Of a stretch of 64,000 nucleotides of DNA, positions 48,365-60,581 are shown in pieces. The notes beneath the pieces were generated by a model. The model ran no database searches. It saw nothing but the letters and a program-made list of their open reading frames with translations, and was not told the origin of the DNA. This DNA comes from Adiantum capillus-veneris (Eukaryota; Streptophyta; Polypodiopsida; Polypodiales; Pteridaceae). Position 1 is the first letter of the stretch. The number at the start of each line of letters is the position of its first letter. The position numbers and the translations under genes were made by a program. The stretch is from positions 4,027,001 through 4,091,000 of the forward strand of contig CM043967.1 in the NCBI GenBank assembly GCA_014529385.2, given 5' to 3'.

Positions 48365-48836
48365 TGATCTCTATCTTTATATAAGGTGTGTCTCTCTCTC
48401 TCTCTAAAATAATTATCGCAAACATACCCACTTGATTAAAACCAAACGATGTATGCTATGAGAAGAAATATGTTTACTTTTGACTCTTTTTTATTTTGTA
48501 TTAGTTTGTGTGTATTGTGAGGTGTGACCTATCTTTGATTTTTTTATGTCGTCGTAGGCGGTGACTCAGTTGGAGGCAGAGGGAGTCCTACTCGTACAAG
48601 ACTGAAAGGTACGGACCACATCGACCGTAGGGCTAAAACACGCTCAAATAGCATGAAAGGAAGATTTTTCATTCGACAACTTGGATTATCACAAGTGTGT
48701 GCTCAATTTTGGGAAAAGGAGATTACTCGTAACACATCATTTTTTTGATTCAATAGCTTGGATTTCTACACGTGCATTCTCCGCTTCATGACTTGTCTTA
48801 AAAAGTGACATTTTTCTTGAAACTTGCAAAACTTTA

Positions 48837-49183
48837 GGCCCCTGTCAGACGCGGGCGCTGGACAGGGCCCTAAAAGGACGATTTGGGCACGTTCTCTGTC
48901 ACACTAGGTGGACATTGCATAAAGTTGTATTTTTTGACGTGGTGAGACGTCCAATGGGCATAGCCCAGCTGGTATGACAACCTTGCTTCATGCGCGACTT
49001 TGTAGGTTCGACACCAACCAACGCACTTTGTGCTGCTACTTTTGTGCATGTCCGCCATGAAGCGGCAATGGGCGAGGGGTATACTCCGGGTGATTTTGCA
49101 TAGCAACGGACACACCCTTCAACAAATCATTTTTTGCCATCTCAGTCTCACACACGTCCGGGCGGACGCGTGTGACATGGGCC
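48837..49183 (+). mobile_element. Harbinger/Tourist-like MITE with internal tRNA-like promoter
   Basis: The 347-bp element starts GGCCCCTGTCAGACGCGGGC and ends with the complement of GGCCCATGTCACACGCGTCC (17 of the first 21 positions match). It is flanked by TTA at 48834-48836 and 49184-49186. A GGSCC... terminus with a TTA duplication is typical of PIF/Harbinger MITEs. Inside, a perfect Pol III A box (TAGCCCAGCTGG, 48961-48972) and B box (GGTTCGACACC, 49005-49015) stand 32 bases apart, tRNA-like. The element ends 180 bp before the DRP5A start codon and could influence that promoter. No coding capacity. Confidence 0.75.
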
Positions 49184-49363
49184 TTAGATTGCTGTGGATA
49201 CACAATAGAAGGTTGTTAGACACCAAATTTTGAAGGTAAATACCAAAACATAGGCCTCTCGAAAGGGAGGCCAGTGCCACTCACAGTGAGAAAGGCGAAC
49301 GTTTGAAAAGCAGGAGAGCGGGGCGGAGTAGCGAGCACGATCTGCAGAGATTGACAGCTTAAC

Positions 49364-52300
49364 ATGGCGGGGGAAGAAGGCGCCTGTCTAGTGAGCTCCG
49401 AGTCGCGCTCACGCTTCGAAGCATACAGCCGGCTACAGGCGAGTGCTGTGGCTTTTGGTGAGAAGTTGCCCATCCCCGAGATTGTGGCGCTGGGTGGCCA
49501 GTCCGATGGCAAGTCCTCTCTCCTGGAAGCTCTCCTTGGCTTCCGCTTCAACATCCGCGAGGTTGAGATGGGCACGCGCCGCCCTCTTATGATCCAAATG
49601 GTTCATGATGCGTCAGCTCTTGAGCCCCTCTGCCGTCTCCAGGTTGGTGACAATTCTCATTTTGCATTGCATTTCACCTGGAAATTTCTCTCTGACCATG
49701 TCCAAAGACTGGACGATTGTCTTACCAAATTAAACTCTAACGTGAAACCAAACGTATGCCACAGTCAATAAGCAAACAAAGAATGGGGCAAGCAGGAAAT
49801 TTCTACCTTGTGCATGGTTTGGGAATCGATCCAAAGTAGCTTTGAAATTGATCGTTTTGTGGCAAAGCACTAAGGAATGTTTGGCATTCTAGATAAAGTG
49901 ATCACTCTACATAAATGTGAAATTGATGCTTGCTACTGAGGATTTCATTGAATTGAGCATGCATATTGGTGGGTTTCCTTCCTTTAAAACGTTATGTAAG
50001 AGTATGAGACTACATGTAGAGTGCATTCTCTTGTTATTTGGAGGTTACATCATTATGATTGGTCCAAGAACCTTGGCAACTACATTGGTGTAAAAGTTGG
50101 AATTTAGCTAAAATTAGACTACCTTTCACCCCTCAGGATGAAGATTCTGATGATTATGGTCCTGTCATAGCACCTGCATCAGCTGTAGCAGAGGCAATTA
50201 AGCTAAGAACCGAGGAACATCTCAAAAAGGAGAGAACAGCAGTTAGCTCAAAGCCGATAGTCATGCGAGTTGAGTATGCCTATTGTCCAAATCTTACCAT
50301 TATCGACACTCCAGGTTTTGTTCTGAAGGTAATGCCCCTTGAATTAGCATCTTGTTATCATTTCACAGGATAGTGTTGCCGCTTTAATCTGCGTTTACAC
50401 CTACAGGCCAAAAAAGGAGAGCCAGAGAACACTCCTGAAGATATAATGTCTATGGTTAGAACACTTGCAGCACCTCAACATAGACTTTTGCTTTTCCTGC
50501 AACAGAGCAGTGTTGAGTGGTGTTCCTCCTTGTGGCTGGATTCAATTCGCACTGTTGACCCATCCCTTCGTCGGACAATTATTGTTATTTCTAAGTTTGA
50601 TAATCGCCTCAAGGTGACACTGAAACCACCTGTCTATCTTACTATTGTTTGTGATATTGACAGCTAAAACTGATTAATTTTACTATTCTCATTAATGCTC
50701 CTGCTATAGACGGTCCAAACTGATTAAATCTGTTCTTATGACTCTACGTAACAGTTTGTTGTCATTTGTTGCCGCATTTTTTGTTCAGAAACACTTCAAA
50801 TGTTACCCCCACCTCAGTAAGCCCAGGTTATGAGGCCCTTGGTTGAGTGATGTCCTGTAATTTTCCTTTCTTCTGACTAGCTGTGGTGCTAGTATACTAA
50901 TGCTAGTGCCGAGTGTGCGTCGCTTTACAATAGGGACTGTGTTAATGAAATTCCCATCTGTTGGTGGATGCCATTGGCCTCTTGGTTGAAGCCTGATTAC
51001 ATCTATGCTTTCCTCTTTGTTTGGCCCTAAGCTTATGTTTCCCACATCGATTTTCTGCTACAGTTGCCTGGATGTCATTTAACAAAATAACAAAAAAGAG
51101 CATGCTTTTTGTCTTCATGATAATTTTTGCAATGTAGGAGTTTGGAGAGCGATGGGAGGTTGACCGTTACTTGAGTGCTGGGGGTTATTTAGGAGATACT
51201 GCCCATCCATTCTTTGTTGCTCTACCAAAAGACAGGACCATGACATCCAATGAGGAATTTCGCAGACAAATTGGGGCTGTTGATTCTGACGTTCATCGCT
51301 ATCTCAGAAACAACATCAAGGGTGGATTTGATGAGGAAAAGTTTGGAGACTTTATAGGATTTCTGAATTTGAAACAATACTTGGAATTGGAGCTCCAGAG
51401 AAGGTAGTTCAGGTAACTTCTGAAGTCTGAAGAGCAATATAAGGCTTTCAACTAACACATGGGAGTGCAGATATAGGGATGCAGCCCCAGCAACTCTTGC
51501 AGTTTTGGAGGAGCGCTGTAGTCAAGTTGCAAAAGAGCTTTCAAACATAAATGACAAGATTGTTGCTACATCTGATATTGCTTCCTTGCGCCGTGCAGCC
51601 ATGGTTCATGCAAGCTCTATAGCAAGGCACGTGGTAAGGTTTATGCTAAACAATGTCTCATGAGGATTGTGAGCCTGGCAGCCTGCAGGTTTTTGGGCAT
51701 TGATTCTGTCTGAATTCCATCTTCAGGGTGTTCTCATAGATGGAGCTGCTGACCCAGATCCATTCGAATGGGGTAGAACCTGTGATGAAGAAAGAGCAGA
51801 GAGTGGAGTTGGCAAATGGCCTGGTTTATTAGTTGATGTATTCCCTGCAAATGCAGCTCTTAAGCTTTATGGTGGGGCTGCCTTTGAACGAGTATTGAAC
51901 GAGTTTTGCTGTGTTGCATGTTCTATTGAATGTCCTCCAGTCTCTAGGGAAAAGGTACTATCTTTCAAAACAGCCAAAGACTTGTTTTTTACATTCATCA
52001 CTTCTCATGATGATCTGATTGACACCAATACAAACAGGTTGCAAACATCTTGCTTGCTCACACAGGTAGGGAAGGAGGAGCTTCTGCTGCAGCTGTTGGA
52101 ATAGCCAGAGCTTCTGCACGTTCATGGCTAGGGCCCTTGCTTGATACAGCATGTGAAAGGCTCGCTCACGTGCTTCGAAATCTTTTTGAGCTGGCTGTAG
52201 AACGAAGTCGAACTCAGGAATCCTGTGATGGTTAGATATGAGAACGCTACTTGTGCAAGTTCCTTCAAAGTTTGTTCAGTTAGGTGTGGAGAGATGAATT

Positions 52301-53679
52301 CTTGCTGAACATTCAATTGAACCTTTTGCAGATTTATGTGGGACCAGTAAGCCTGCTGTGGGTGGTTATGTTGCCTTTCATGCATCTCTTCGCCGTGCCT
52401 ACGATCAATTTGTGAGGAATCTTGCAAATCGGTGCAAGGAACTTGTTCGCCACCACCTGGAGGCCCTGACAAGTCCTTTTTCTCACATACATGGTTTTGA
52501 GCGCTCGTTCAAAGTGATCAATAGGGCATTACCTGACATGTGCCAAAGCGTCCGTCCTCAGGCAGATGTTTTCAGCCGTGATACAGAGAATACTGCCCCC
52601 CTTGGCGTTCTTCAATCTTTGGGAGCACTGACAACTCCAGTAAGAAAGCCTGATATAGCTAGGGAGCCTTTTAGAGAAAGCCAATTGACGGTACCAGAGA
52701 CCCCCTCTCCGGAGCAAGGCGCTGATTCATGTGCTACCAAAAGGAAGGAGTATGGAGTGGTTAGTGGCAGGCTTGGCACTGAAAATGGAACAAAGAAGAG
52801 GCAAGGTTCAGAAGCCTTGGCCACGTATAAGTCAGGGCATCAGAAGGAACCTCGTCATGGAATGGCTGATGATGGTCTTGAGAGGGCAGCAGAAACTGCC
52901 TATTCACATGTCTGCTCTCTTGCAGCAGAGCATTTTGCGCAGATCAGAGAAGTGCTCGTCGAACGCAGTGTCCCTTCAACTCTCAATGCTGGCTTCTTGA
53001 CTCCCTGGTAAAGTATTCAACTTATAATTCTGTTGATTGTTTTCTTCAAATTAAAACAAAAGTTATAGTTTGTGTGGCTAGACGGAGCCTGCTTAGAACC
53101 AAGTAAAAAAAAACCTTCAATAAAGACGCAGAGTTTGAGAGAGAGGCCAACATCTGTAAGTTAAGGGGGAGCATGAGCTGGCTGCTGCTGGTATATCATT
53201 CCATGCCCTTAAAGGTTGGCAACCATTAGCAATAGCATCATTTGGTATATCAATGCTACTATTTTACCGTGATCGTTGGTAGATGACTATTGGATCCGCT
53301 GTCAAACAGGTGAGTCATGGGTAGATTCCATGGCTTCTGAACCCAAATGATTTGAGCCCATGGAGCACAGTGGGGTGGTTGACAATTGAGCCTCCATGGC
53401 TGCTACACGTCACTTTTTTAGTTTGGTTTATTGCATGGAAACTCATGTGCAGTAAAGCACTCACTGTATGTGTCATGTCCATGTGTATGCAGCCGAGATC
53501 AGCTGGCCATGTTTTTGGGGTTGGAGCTGTTTGCAGTGAGTGATGCAGAGTTCATGGAGATGTTTGTGGCACCGGGTGCTATGGAGCAGTTGCAAAAGGA
53601 ACAGGCTGCTTTGCTCAAGAGAAGTGCCACTCTCAAATCCTGCCTCCATGAATTCAGAAATCTTGCTCGTGCCCTCTGA
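49364..53679 (+). CDS. DRP5A: Dynamin-related GTPase, DRP5A type (9 exons)
   Basis: Exons: 49364-49642, 50137-50328, 50407-50613, 51138-51403, 51471-51633, 51727-51954, 52038-52230, 52332-53007, 53493-53679. All introns are GT-AG, the phases join, and the total is 2391 nt (796 residues; Arabidopsis DRP5A has slightly over 800). The GTPase domain carries G1 GGQSDGKSS (44-52), G2 T71 in MGTRRP, G3 DTPG (150-153) and G4 SKFD (219-222). The middle region includes GAAFERVLNEF and CPPVSREKVANILLAH; the C-terminal effector region ends IREVLVERSVPSTLNAGFLTP...FRNLARAL. There is no PH or proline-rich domain, as in DRP5 proteins. In Arabidopsis DRP5A acts in cytokinesis at the cell plate. The start codon context (aacATGGc) is good. 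No coding lesion was seen. Confidence 0.95.
49643..50136 (+). other. DRP5A intron 1
   Basis: 494 bp from GTTGGT to CCTCAG; no internal gene or repeat recognised. Confidence 0.85.
50614..51137 (+). other. DRP5A intron 3
   Basis: 524 bp from GTGACA to TGTAG; no internal gene or repeat recognised. Confidence 0.85.
53008..53492 (+). other. DRP5A intron 8
   Basis: 485 bp from GTAAAG to ATGCAG; splits the codon following GFLTP. No internal feature recognised. Confidence 0.85.
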
Positions 53680-54906
53680 ACACAAGTACGGTTCAAGGAG
53701 TTCGTCGAAGTTCATCTGCCTGATTTTGGGTTTTGATGGCTTTTGCTCTTTACTTCAGCAACATTTTATTGCTCCTCACGTTGGGTTGGTTCTCTTGTGC
53801 TCTCGTGCCTCATCATAGATACTTGGATAAAAATTGAAATGGAGACACTGTCCATTCTCTCCTTGGCGACCAGACTTTCAAGATGTTCATATGTCATTTC
53901 CAAGGCTTCAGCCATTATTTTGGCAGCATAGTCAAGTAGGATCTTTGGATGTATTGAATAAGCTTGATGGACATGAATTTGTTGCTAAAGGTGAGCAGAG
54001 CGTAGCAAATTCCCATAAATCATAAGAGTACATTCTATAGATTAGCAACGTTGTCCTCAATTTTTGCAATTCTCATTAAAGTCATGTACATACACCCGCC
54101 TTGAGACTATTCCACAAGTCCGGGAACAAAGTTTTTTTTGGAGAAAAGAAACACCAAAAGTCACTGGTAAGTTCGAAGACTAGTGAGCACCCTTATATAA
54201 GACATAGGACACTCACGTGTGAAAAATTGCTTTGCATTCTCCTTCACACTAGTCTTGTAGAGAGAGAGAGAGCCACTTTTGTGGCTTTTAGAGACTTGTA
54301 ACTAGTTTGGTTTGATTGTTTCACTTTGCTAATGGTAAAAATAAAAAAAGAGATAGTAATGTGGCTTTTATATCATGGCATAGCTTGTGTTGATGGTTTT
54401 GTAGTGTCTATCTTTGAAGTTATTGCCAAAAGCTCCAAAGTCTCGCATCACAAATGAGATTTTGTATTAACGGATGCTTGGAGGAGAAAATTTACACATT
54501 AAGATGGAGAGATGAATTTCATGCATTGCTATGCTTGTGTGCATTAAAGAATAACAAAACCATACATATGGTATGGTCTCTCTCTCTCTCTCTGGCCAGG
54601 CATGCACGACGCCCGGTCAGACTACTAACCATGGAGGAAATTGATGAGATTCGCCAACGACTGATGATAGATCTCTTGTGATTCAGCTATCCCAACAAGC
54701 CGCCCATTTTTTTGCTTAGTTTGTTGCTTGGCTCACATTGACCAGCTTTGGACCCCATAGTTTATATCTTTGTTTTGTAATGTTGGTAGGTTATTAGGTT
54801 ATTTTGTTACTCTGACTTTGTATCAGATCCACCACTTTGTAACTTTCGGGTCTCATAGGTCATTATGGTCTTTTGAAGATGTTAATATAACATTTCATTT
54901 CATTTC

Positions 54907-54960
<54 letters not shown>

Positions 54961-55180
54961 TGTAGTAGGGGTACCTCTACATGCTTAGCCACTCACAACC
55001 ATTGCTTTTTCTTTACCATGTACACCTTTTGTCACCTTTTGTTTTAAAGATTGCATACCAATGAAATCATGCAAAGTGGTGTATCGCTTCTTGCAGCATT
55101 CTCAACGCAAGTGCAAACGTAGCATTAGTGCAATATCTGGAATCTTGAAATATGCCAAAACTCAAAGAAAGGGGAGGCAA
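53680..55180. other. DRP5A 3' flank; no gene
   Basis: Contains the presumed 3' UTR (poly(A) signal not identified with confidence), then AT-rich DNA with (CT)n at 54911-54950 followed by (CG)5. Confidence 0.5.
54911..54960. repeat. (CT)20(CG)5 tract
   Basis: CT run of 40 bases followed by alternating CG. Confidence 0.97.
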
Positions 55181-56519
55181 ATGAAGATAAAGGGAACCAT
55201 CCCTATAGTAATCACAACCAATAATTGTAACAGTGCACAGTCGATTAGAACCGAGTATGGATATCTATAAATAGGACTAGCTACTTTCATTTTGGGACCT
55301 TTCATTCTTTTTGTCACTAGTCAATCGTTTTATCTAGTTCTTTGTAATCGTTGAGTTGTTGCTCTAGTTGTAACCAGGCTCGGTTGTAATCTAACACTCA
55401 ATGCTCAATTGTATTTTTGGCTCATTATCTGAATACATCAATTCTAGTGTTTCATGTTCAATATGCAACTCTACTCTTTCAGTTCAATTATTTATCTGGC
55501 TTCCTTATGTGCATATGGATTTTGATTATGTTCGTCTTATCTCATCTGATCTGACATCTTACTCTAAAGTTCTAACCTGAAATAGCTATTAGAGGAACCA
55601 ACTCATTCCAAGAATTAAAGTTGCTTTGTTTGTTTCATGCCAATCGAATTACAAGTGTGTGCCATTAGATAGAGAATACTTGGGCATGTAAGTTTAGGTT
55701 AATTTTAACAAGCTAGCATCTATGACAACATATTTGCCATAGCTAATGGCTATATAAAAAATAAAAAATGAATACATTATATAGTATATAAAAACCAATA
55801 ATGACCAAGACTAAGGTAAAGATCACAAGTTTTAACCAAAACCCACAGCAAAGACAAAGAAAAGTGAAAGGAGATGCAAGTTTTTCATGCATACTTGTCT
55901 TATACAAGGATATTTAACACCAGTCTTGTATGTGAGCCACAAAAGCAAATTCGCCACTCACTAAAGTGGTTTAAGCCTAGTTTTAGTAAATTGGCCATAC
56001 CATTTCCAAATGATGCAAAATTTCACGAAACTTCTTCAATGTCCGTTGCAATAGCAAACAAGCCTCTTCAATTGCTTTTTAGCTCATGTCCATTTTCCCA
56101 AAGTAATAGCTTTTATGTAAAACTGCATTTTTCGACTCAATTTTGATGCCTCTCAAATGTCGTCAGTTTTTCTCCCAAAACTATAAAAGTTTGATAAGTC
56201 CATTGCATACATATTTACATATTTTTCAATGAAGTTTCTTTAAGTTATTTTAGTAAAATTTTGTGTGTTTTGATAAGTCACCTCCCAAAGAAGAGTTCAA
56301 AAAGTGACCCTCCGCATTAATAATTTTTTAAACATTTTTTATCAACTCATACACCATGTCCATTTTCAATTTTGAGCTCTCGACAACAATTTGCAAATTT
56401 CTTTTCTTTATTCTCAAGCAAAAGCACCATAGCATAGTACAAATATAAACTTTGATGGTAACTTCGGCTTCAAAACCCCTATGATGCTATTGAAATCTTC
56501 TCAATTAAGCATCAAAAAT
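55181..56519 (+). repeat. Probable gypsy LTR/leader remnant
   Basis: TATAAATAGG at 55266-55275 and T-rich leader-like sequence, arranged as at 10310. Followed after about 1 kb of AT-rich DNA by integrase fragments at 56520. LTR ends not found; weak assignment. Confidence 0.3.
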
Positions 56520-57120
56520 CAATCCCATATTATCCCAGATGCAATGGACAAGCTGAGAGTAGCAATAAGACCATCAAGACCATTCTAACTAAAATAGGTG
56601 AGAAGGAACCTCACACCAAGGATGACAATCTTCAAACATCATTCTTGGTATATAGAACAGGTGACGAGATCACAATTGGTATGACAACATTTAAAATGGT
56701 TTATGGCACTAAAGCAATGGACAGCCTGAGAGTAGCAATAAGACCATCAAGAGAATTCTAACTAAAATAGTTTAGAAGGAGCCTCACACTTGGGATGCCA
56801 AGCTTGAGACAGCACTCTCGATATACAGAACGGCTTACAAAATCACAATTGGTATGACACCATTTAGAATGGCGTATGACATTAAAGCAGTGGTACCTAA
56901 GGAATTTTTTGTTCGCAGTCTCAGAATGGTTATAGAACATGATATGGACTACAACTCAACACTAAAGAACAAATTGGATGAGCTATTGAAGTCAGATGAG
57001 ATCAAACAAAGATCTATGTTGGAATAGGAAGTAGTACAACAACAAAGGAGATACTGGCATGATAGTAAGTTGAAGGTAAGGGAGTTCAAAAAAGGTTACT
57101 TGGTCTTAACACTAGTTTGG
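56520..57120 (+). pseudogene. Gypsy integrase fragment with internal tandem duplication
   Basis: Reads SYYPRCNGQAESSNKTIKTI (integrase C-terminal core), then about 175 bp later the sequence gcaatggaca.gctgagagtag... begins again (56539-56712 and 56713-56893). The second copy continues into PKEFFVRSLRMVIEHDMDYN-type connector sequence and a LKVREFKKGYLVL-like motif to about 57120. Broken by stops. Related to the integrase at 13955-14233 (same YYPRCNG and ITIGM motifs). Confidence 0.7.
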
Positions 57121-57514
57121 TACCAAAAAGGACACTTTAGCATCCTTTTTTCTTAATTAAAAAAAAAAATCCCATGTGCTAAGAAGAATCTATACAATTC
57201 CCTTTAAGAAGTATTTTTACACTAGTAATAAAGTTATTCAAAATTAACTCCTTACATATTTCAGCCTATAAGGATAACCAAATTGACCCATAATTATAGT
57301 CGTGCAAATCTGCATTCAAATTTTTCAAAGAATAGGCACCATAAGCATAAAAAAAAATAAATCCAAAGGCGTAGGAAAAAATTTCAAACTGGTCCTTTAT
57401 ACCAATGCTATGTAAATATGTAGGCTTTTACTCAAAGAAAAAATTTACATTTGTCTTTAATTATGCCTAGCTATGTGGGTCAAACAGGCATGTTTTATAA
57501 ATTGGATCATATAC

Positions 57515-57743
57515 TGTTGGAATTAGGGTTGCAAAAAAACACACAGCTTGGAGAAGACGAAGGAACCTCAAGGCACATAACAGAGAGTGTTTTACTTAGT
57601 GTGCAATGGAAAGATAGATAGCCCTAGAATGATGGGCGTATATACAATGAACGGGGGGAAAAACCTCCTAGGGAGGGGGAAAATGCCCCAACAGTCCTAA
57701 GTGTGTTCACACACATCACTACCACATGTATATGATGGTAACA
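57515..57743 (-). repeat. Copia 3' LTR, 229 bp
   Basis: Same family as the LTR at 922-1148; TGTTGG...GTAACA. The adjoining sequence 57744-57756 is a polypurine tract on the minus strand (TCGAAGGGGGATT). Confidence 0.85.
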
Positions 57744-57819
57744 AATCCCCCTTCGAGTGATGTGGTGAATGAAAGCTGGCACATAGAGTAAAGGGAAGTG
57801 CCATGCCCTGAGGATATGA

Positions 57820-59429
57820 TCAATCCACAAAGGGGACTAATCCCAAACCTTTGTGGAAAGCTTTAAACTTCTCACGAGACAATGCCTGTGTGAAAAGATC
57901 TACAAGGTTGTTTTGTGTTGGCACATAAGCCAAGCTGATCTCTCCTGTTGAGAGCCTCTTCTTGACATAATGGTAATGCACCTCAATGTGCTTTGTGCAA
58001 GCATGGAAAACTAGGTTCCTCGCAATTGCCAATGCGCTCTAACTGTCAGTGTAGATAATGTTGGCAGTGTCCTGTCCAACACCCAAATCAGCCATAAGGC
58101 ATCTAAGCCATACACACTCAATCGCAGATGTGAAGACTTCCCTGTACTCAGCCTCACAGCTAGAAGTGGCCACACTAGGTTGCTTCTTGCTCAACCATGA
58201 TATACATGAACTACCGAGCATGAAACAAAAACCACTTGTGGACACTCACGTGTCAAAACAACCATCCCAATCTGAGTCCAAAAAAGCATGTAAGTTTCAC
58301 AATTTGGTAAAGAGTAACATCTGCAAAATCACTAGCATCATAAAGACTCAATTTCAAACCTGTTTCCATGGGAGTGGCAATAGGTTTGCAATCCTCAAGT
58401 CCAAACTTTCATAGCAATGTCTCTATGTAACTTTCTGACACAAGGCAATACCACCATCACATTGCTTGTATTGTATACCCAAGTAATGTTGCAACAGCCC
58501 CAAATCTTTCATCTTGAAAGTAGCATTCAAATCAGCCTTAAACTCAACAATATGTCTCTCATTTAGTCCAATGATCAGCAAATCATCTACATAGAGGACA
58601 ACAATGAGAATTTACAAAAGCCTCATTTGACCAAATGAGTGTCAGCCTTCTCATACCAAGCACGAGGAGATTGCTTCAACCCATACAAAGCTTTGTTACA
58701 TTTGGACACTTTATCCTCTTGTCCTTTCTTAACAAAACCGCGAGGCTATGTTACATCAACTTCCTCAAATATGTCACCATTCAAGAGAGCGATAACAATG
58801 TCTGATTGATATGAATCCCTTCCAAAATGAGCTCCCAATGCACATAGAAAATGCACAGTAGTCATATGACAAGTTGGAGAGAAAGTTTCTTCATAATCTA
58901 TGCCTTTTTTATGTGCATAACCTTTTGCAACAAGTCAAGCCTTATGACAATCAATCTCACCATCCGGCTTGTATTTTAACTTGTAAACCCACTTTGTACC
59001 AATGGCCTTTTTTTCAGGAGGCAAATCACATAAATTCCATATGTCATTTTCTATAAGTGCATCATATTTTGATTGCATGGTAGCCATCCAATTTTTTGAA
59101 CTCTATGCTTCATTTAAAGATAGAGGTTTCTCAAAATCATGTAAGCTAGACAGAGCTAAAGCATAACAATCTGATGCATAAGATGCATGGCGAGAACCTG
59201 AACGAGTACGACTAGACAAAGGTGCATCCAATTTTATGTCACGCAAAGTATGCACCAACCATTTAGGCAAACCTCTAGCTTGCTCATTCTCAACCCTTTC
59301 CTCATCAAGTACATCATATACATCTACATTAGTAACAGGCGGATCTGCAACACTTTCAGAAACCCCCATAGGTTGAACGTTTGCCTCATTGGAATTTACG
59401 TTTGAACTTCCACCACTGAAAAGAGGCAC
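57820..59429 (-). pseudogene. Copia pol remnant (RT and RNase H)
   Basis: Minus strand, right to left: linker/end of integrase region (59429-59103, ending LHDFEKPLSLNEA); RT start (about 59095-58700, including KWVYKLKYKPDGE, then EETFSP and LYGLKQSPRAWYEKA, with stops and frameshifts); a YVDDLLI-type active site near 58590; RNase H with SGFCFMLGSSCISWLSKKQP and SCEAEY (58245-58039). The tail includes HTKHIEVHYHYVKKRLSTGE and ends at 57820 (ORF 58032-57820). Gag, protease and most of integrase are missing; the 5' side is cut near 59450. Confidence 0.8.
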
Positions 59430-59449
59430 AAAGTGTCATAAATGATGTG

Positions 59450-59683
59450 AACTGACATTACTGTCTCTAGTACATGACAATGATAGCCGGTTTTTGGAAA
59501 TCAAGAAAAAAAAAGTTTTATTTTTCCTCCGCCCGAAGCACGACAACACCACCGGAGGGCTTGATAATTCCCCATCAATCGGTGAGCCACGAATGGCACA
59601 TTTTTAGCCCTTCATCCGCAGATCTCGAGTAGTCCTGCTTACACTTTGACAAGGCGGACCCGCCATGCCAGGCTTGTGGCCCT

Positions 59684-59757
<74 letters not shown>

Positions 59758-60463
59758 CTCTCTCCTCTCTCTCTCCCCCCCCCCCCCCCCCCACCACGGC
59801 CCATGCAGCCCAGCTCTGAAGGCACCCCTAGCCATGGCCCGTCACTGTCCATTCATTAGCCCCGACTTTCGGAGCCGCAGCCGCGGGAATTGACCTTATT
59901 CAAGAAGCATGAAAAAAGAAAATAAATGTTTGTTTCTGGCTCCATTACTGTCCGCCCCGCTTTCCCCTTGACCTGGCGGGCCGTTCCGCCTCTTAGCTTT
60001 GGCCACACTCGCTCCATCCCTCCTCCATTATCACCAGAGGACAAGCTCTCTCTCTCTCTCCTGCTTGGCTCCGCCAGCCCGCTATCTCTCTCTCTCTCCC
60101 TTGTTCCTATGTCACCAAGCCCAATAAGTGCATAAAACAAACTTTCTCTCTCTCAAGGGCCGCCATGCTTGGGACAAGAAGTCTCCCTCTCTCTCTTTCA
60201 TTATTCACACACATTGTCACTACAGTCTCTCCCCACCCCTCTCGTCCATACTCTCTCTTTCTCCCTCTTGCACGCCGCCACACCACTTCCTCCCTCTCCC
60301 CATCACACACTCTCATCCTCCTCTCTCTCTCCCTCCCTCCCTCTCTCTCTCTCTCTCCCTCGTTCAGCCCCTACTCTCACTCTCTCTCACACAACCCATT
60401 GATTCCCCTTTACCTCTCTCGTCTCTTCCTCGGCCACGATTCAGCCCGCAGGTGCAGCACAAT

Positions 60464-60464
<1 letters not shown>
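59450..60464. other. Pyrimidine-rich DNA, no gene
   Basis: Contains a CT tract (59690-59775) ending in a C run, and an extended CT/CCT-rich stretch from 60045 to 60460. Open frames here are low-complexity and not credible genes. Confidence 0.5.
59690..59792. repeat. (CT)n and poly-C tract
   Basis: CT run of about 85 bases with few interruptions, then about 16 C. Confidence 0.97.
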
Positions 60465-60466
<2 letters not shown>

Positions 60467-60500
<34 letters not shown>

Positions 60501-60509
60501 CACACACAC

Positions 60510-60581
<72 letters not shown>

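Larger units (their letters stand above)
47099..48833. other. No gene; microsatellites and one broken short frame
   Basis: GA run at 47189-47244 and CT run at 48314-48361. A frame from ATG 47622 (MTCLELDQHELYKFTKTVQH...) runs 97 codons to 47912 with a single TGA at 47760-47762. It looks helical and charged, but no family is recognised. Confidence 0.45.

Noticed and set aside
59575-59859. Open frames of Arg-Glu or Leu-Ser repeats around CT/GA tracts (also at 18656, 39457, 47144, 60128)
   Set aside because: Products are translations of dinucleotide repeats on either strand; no real protein is indicated.
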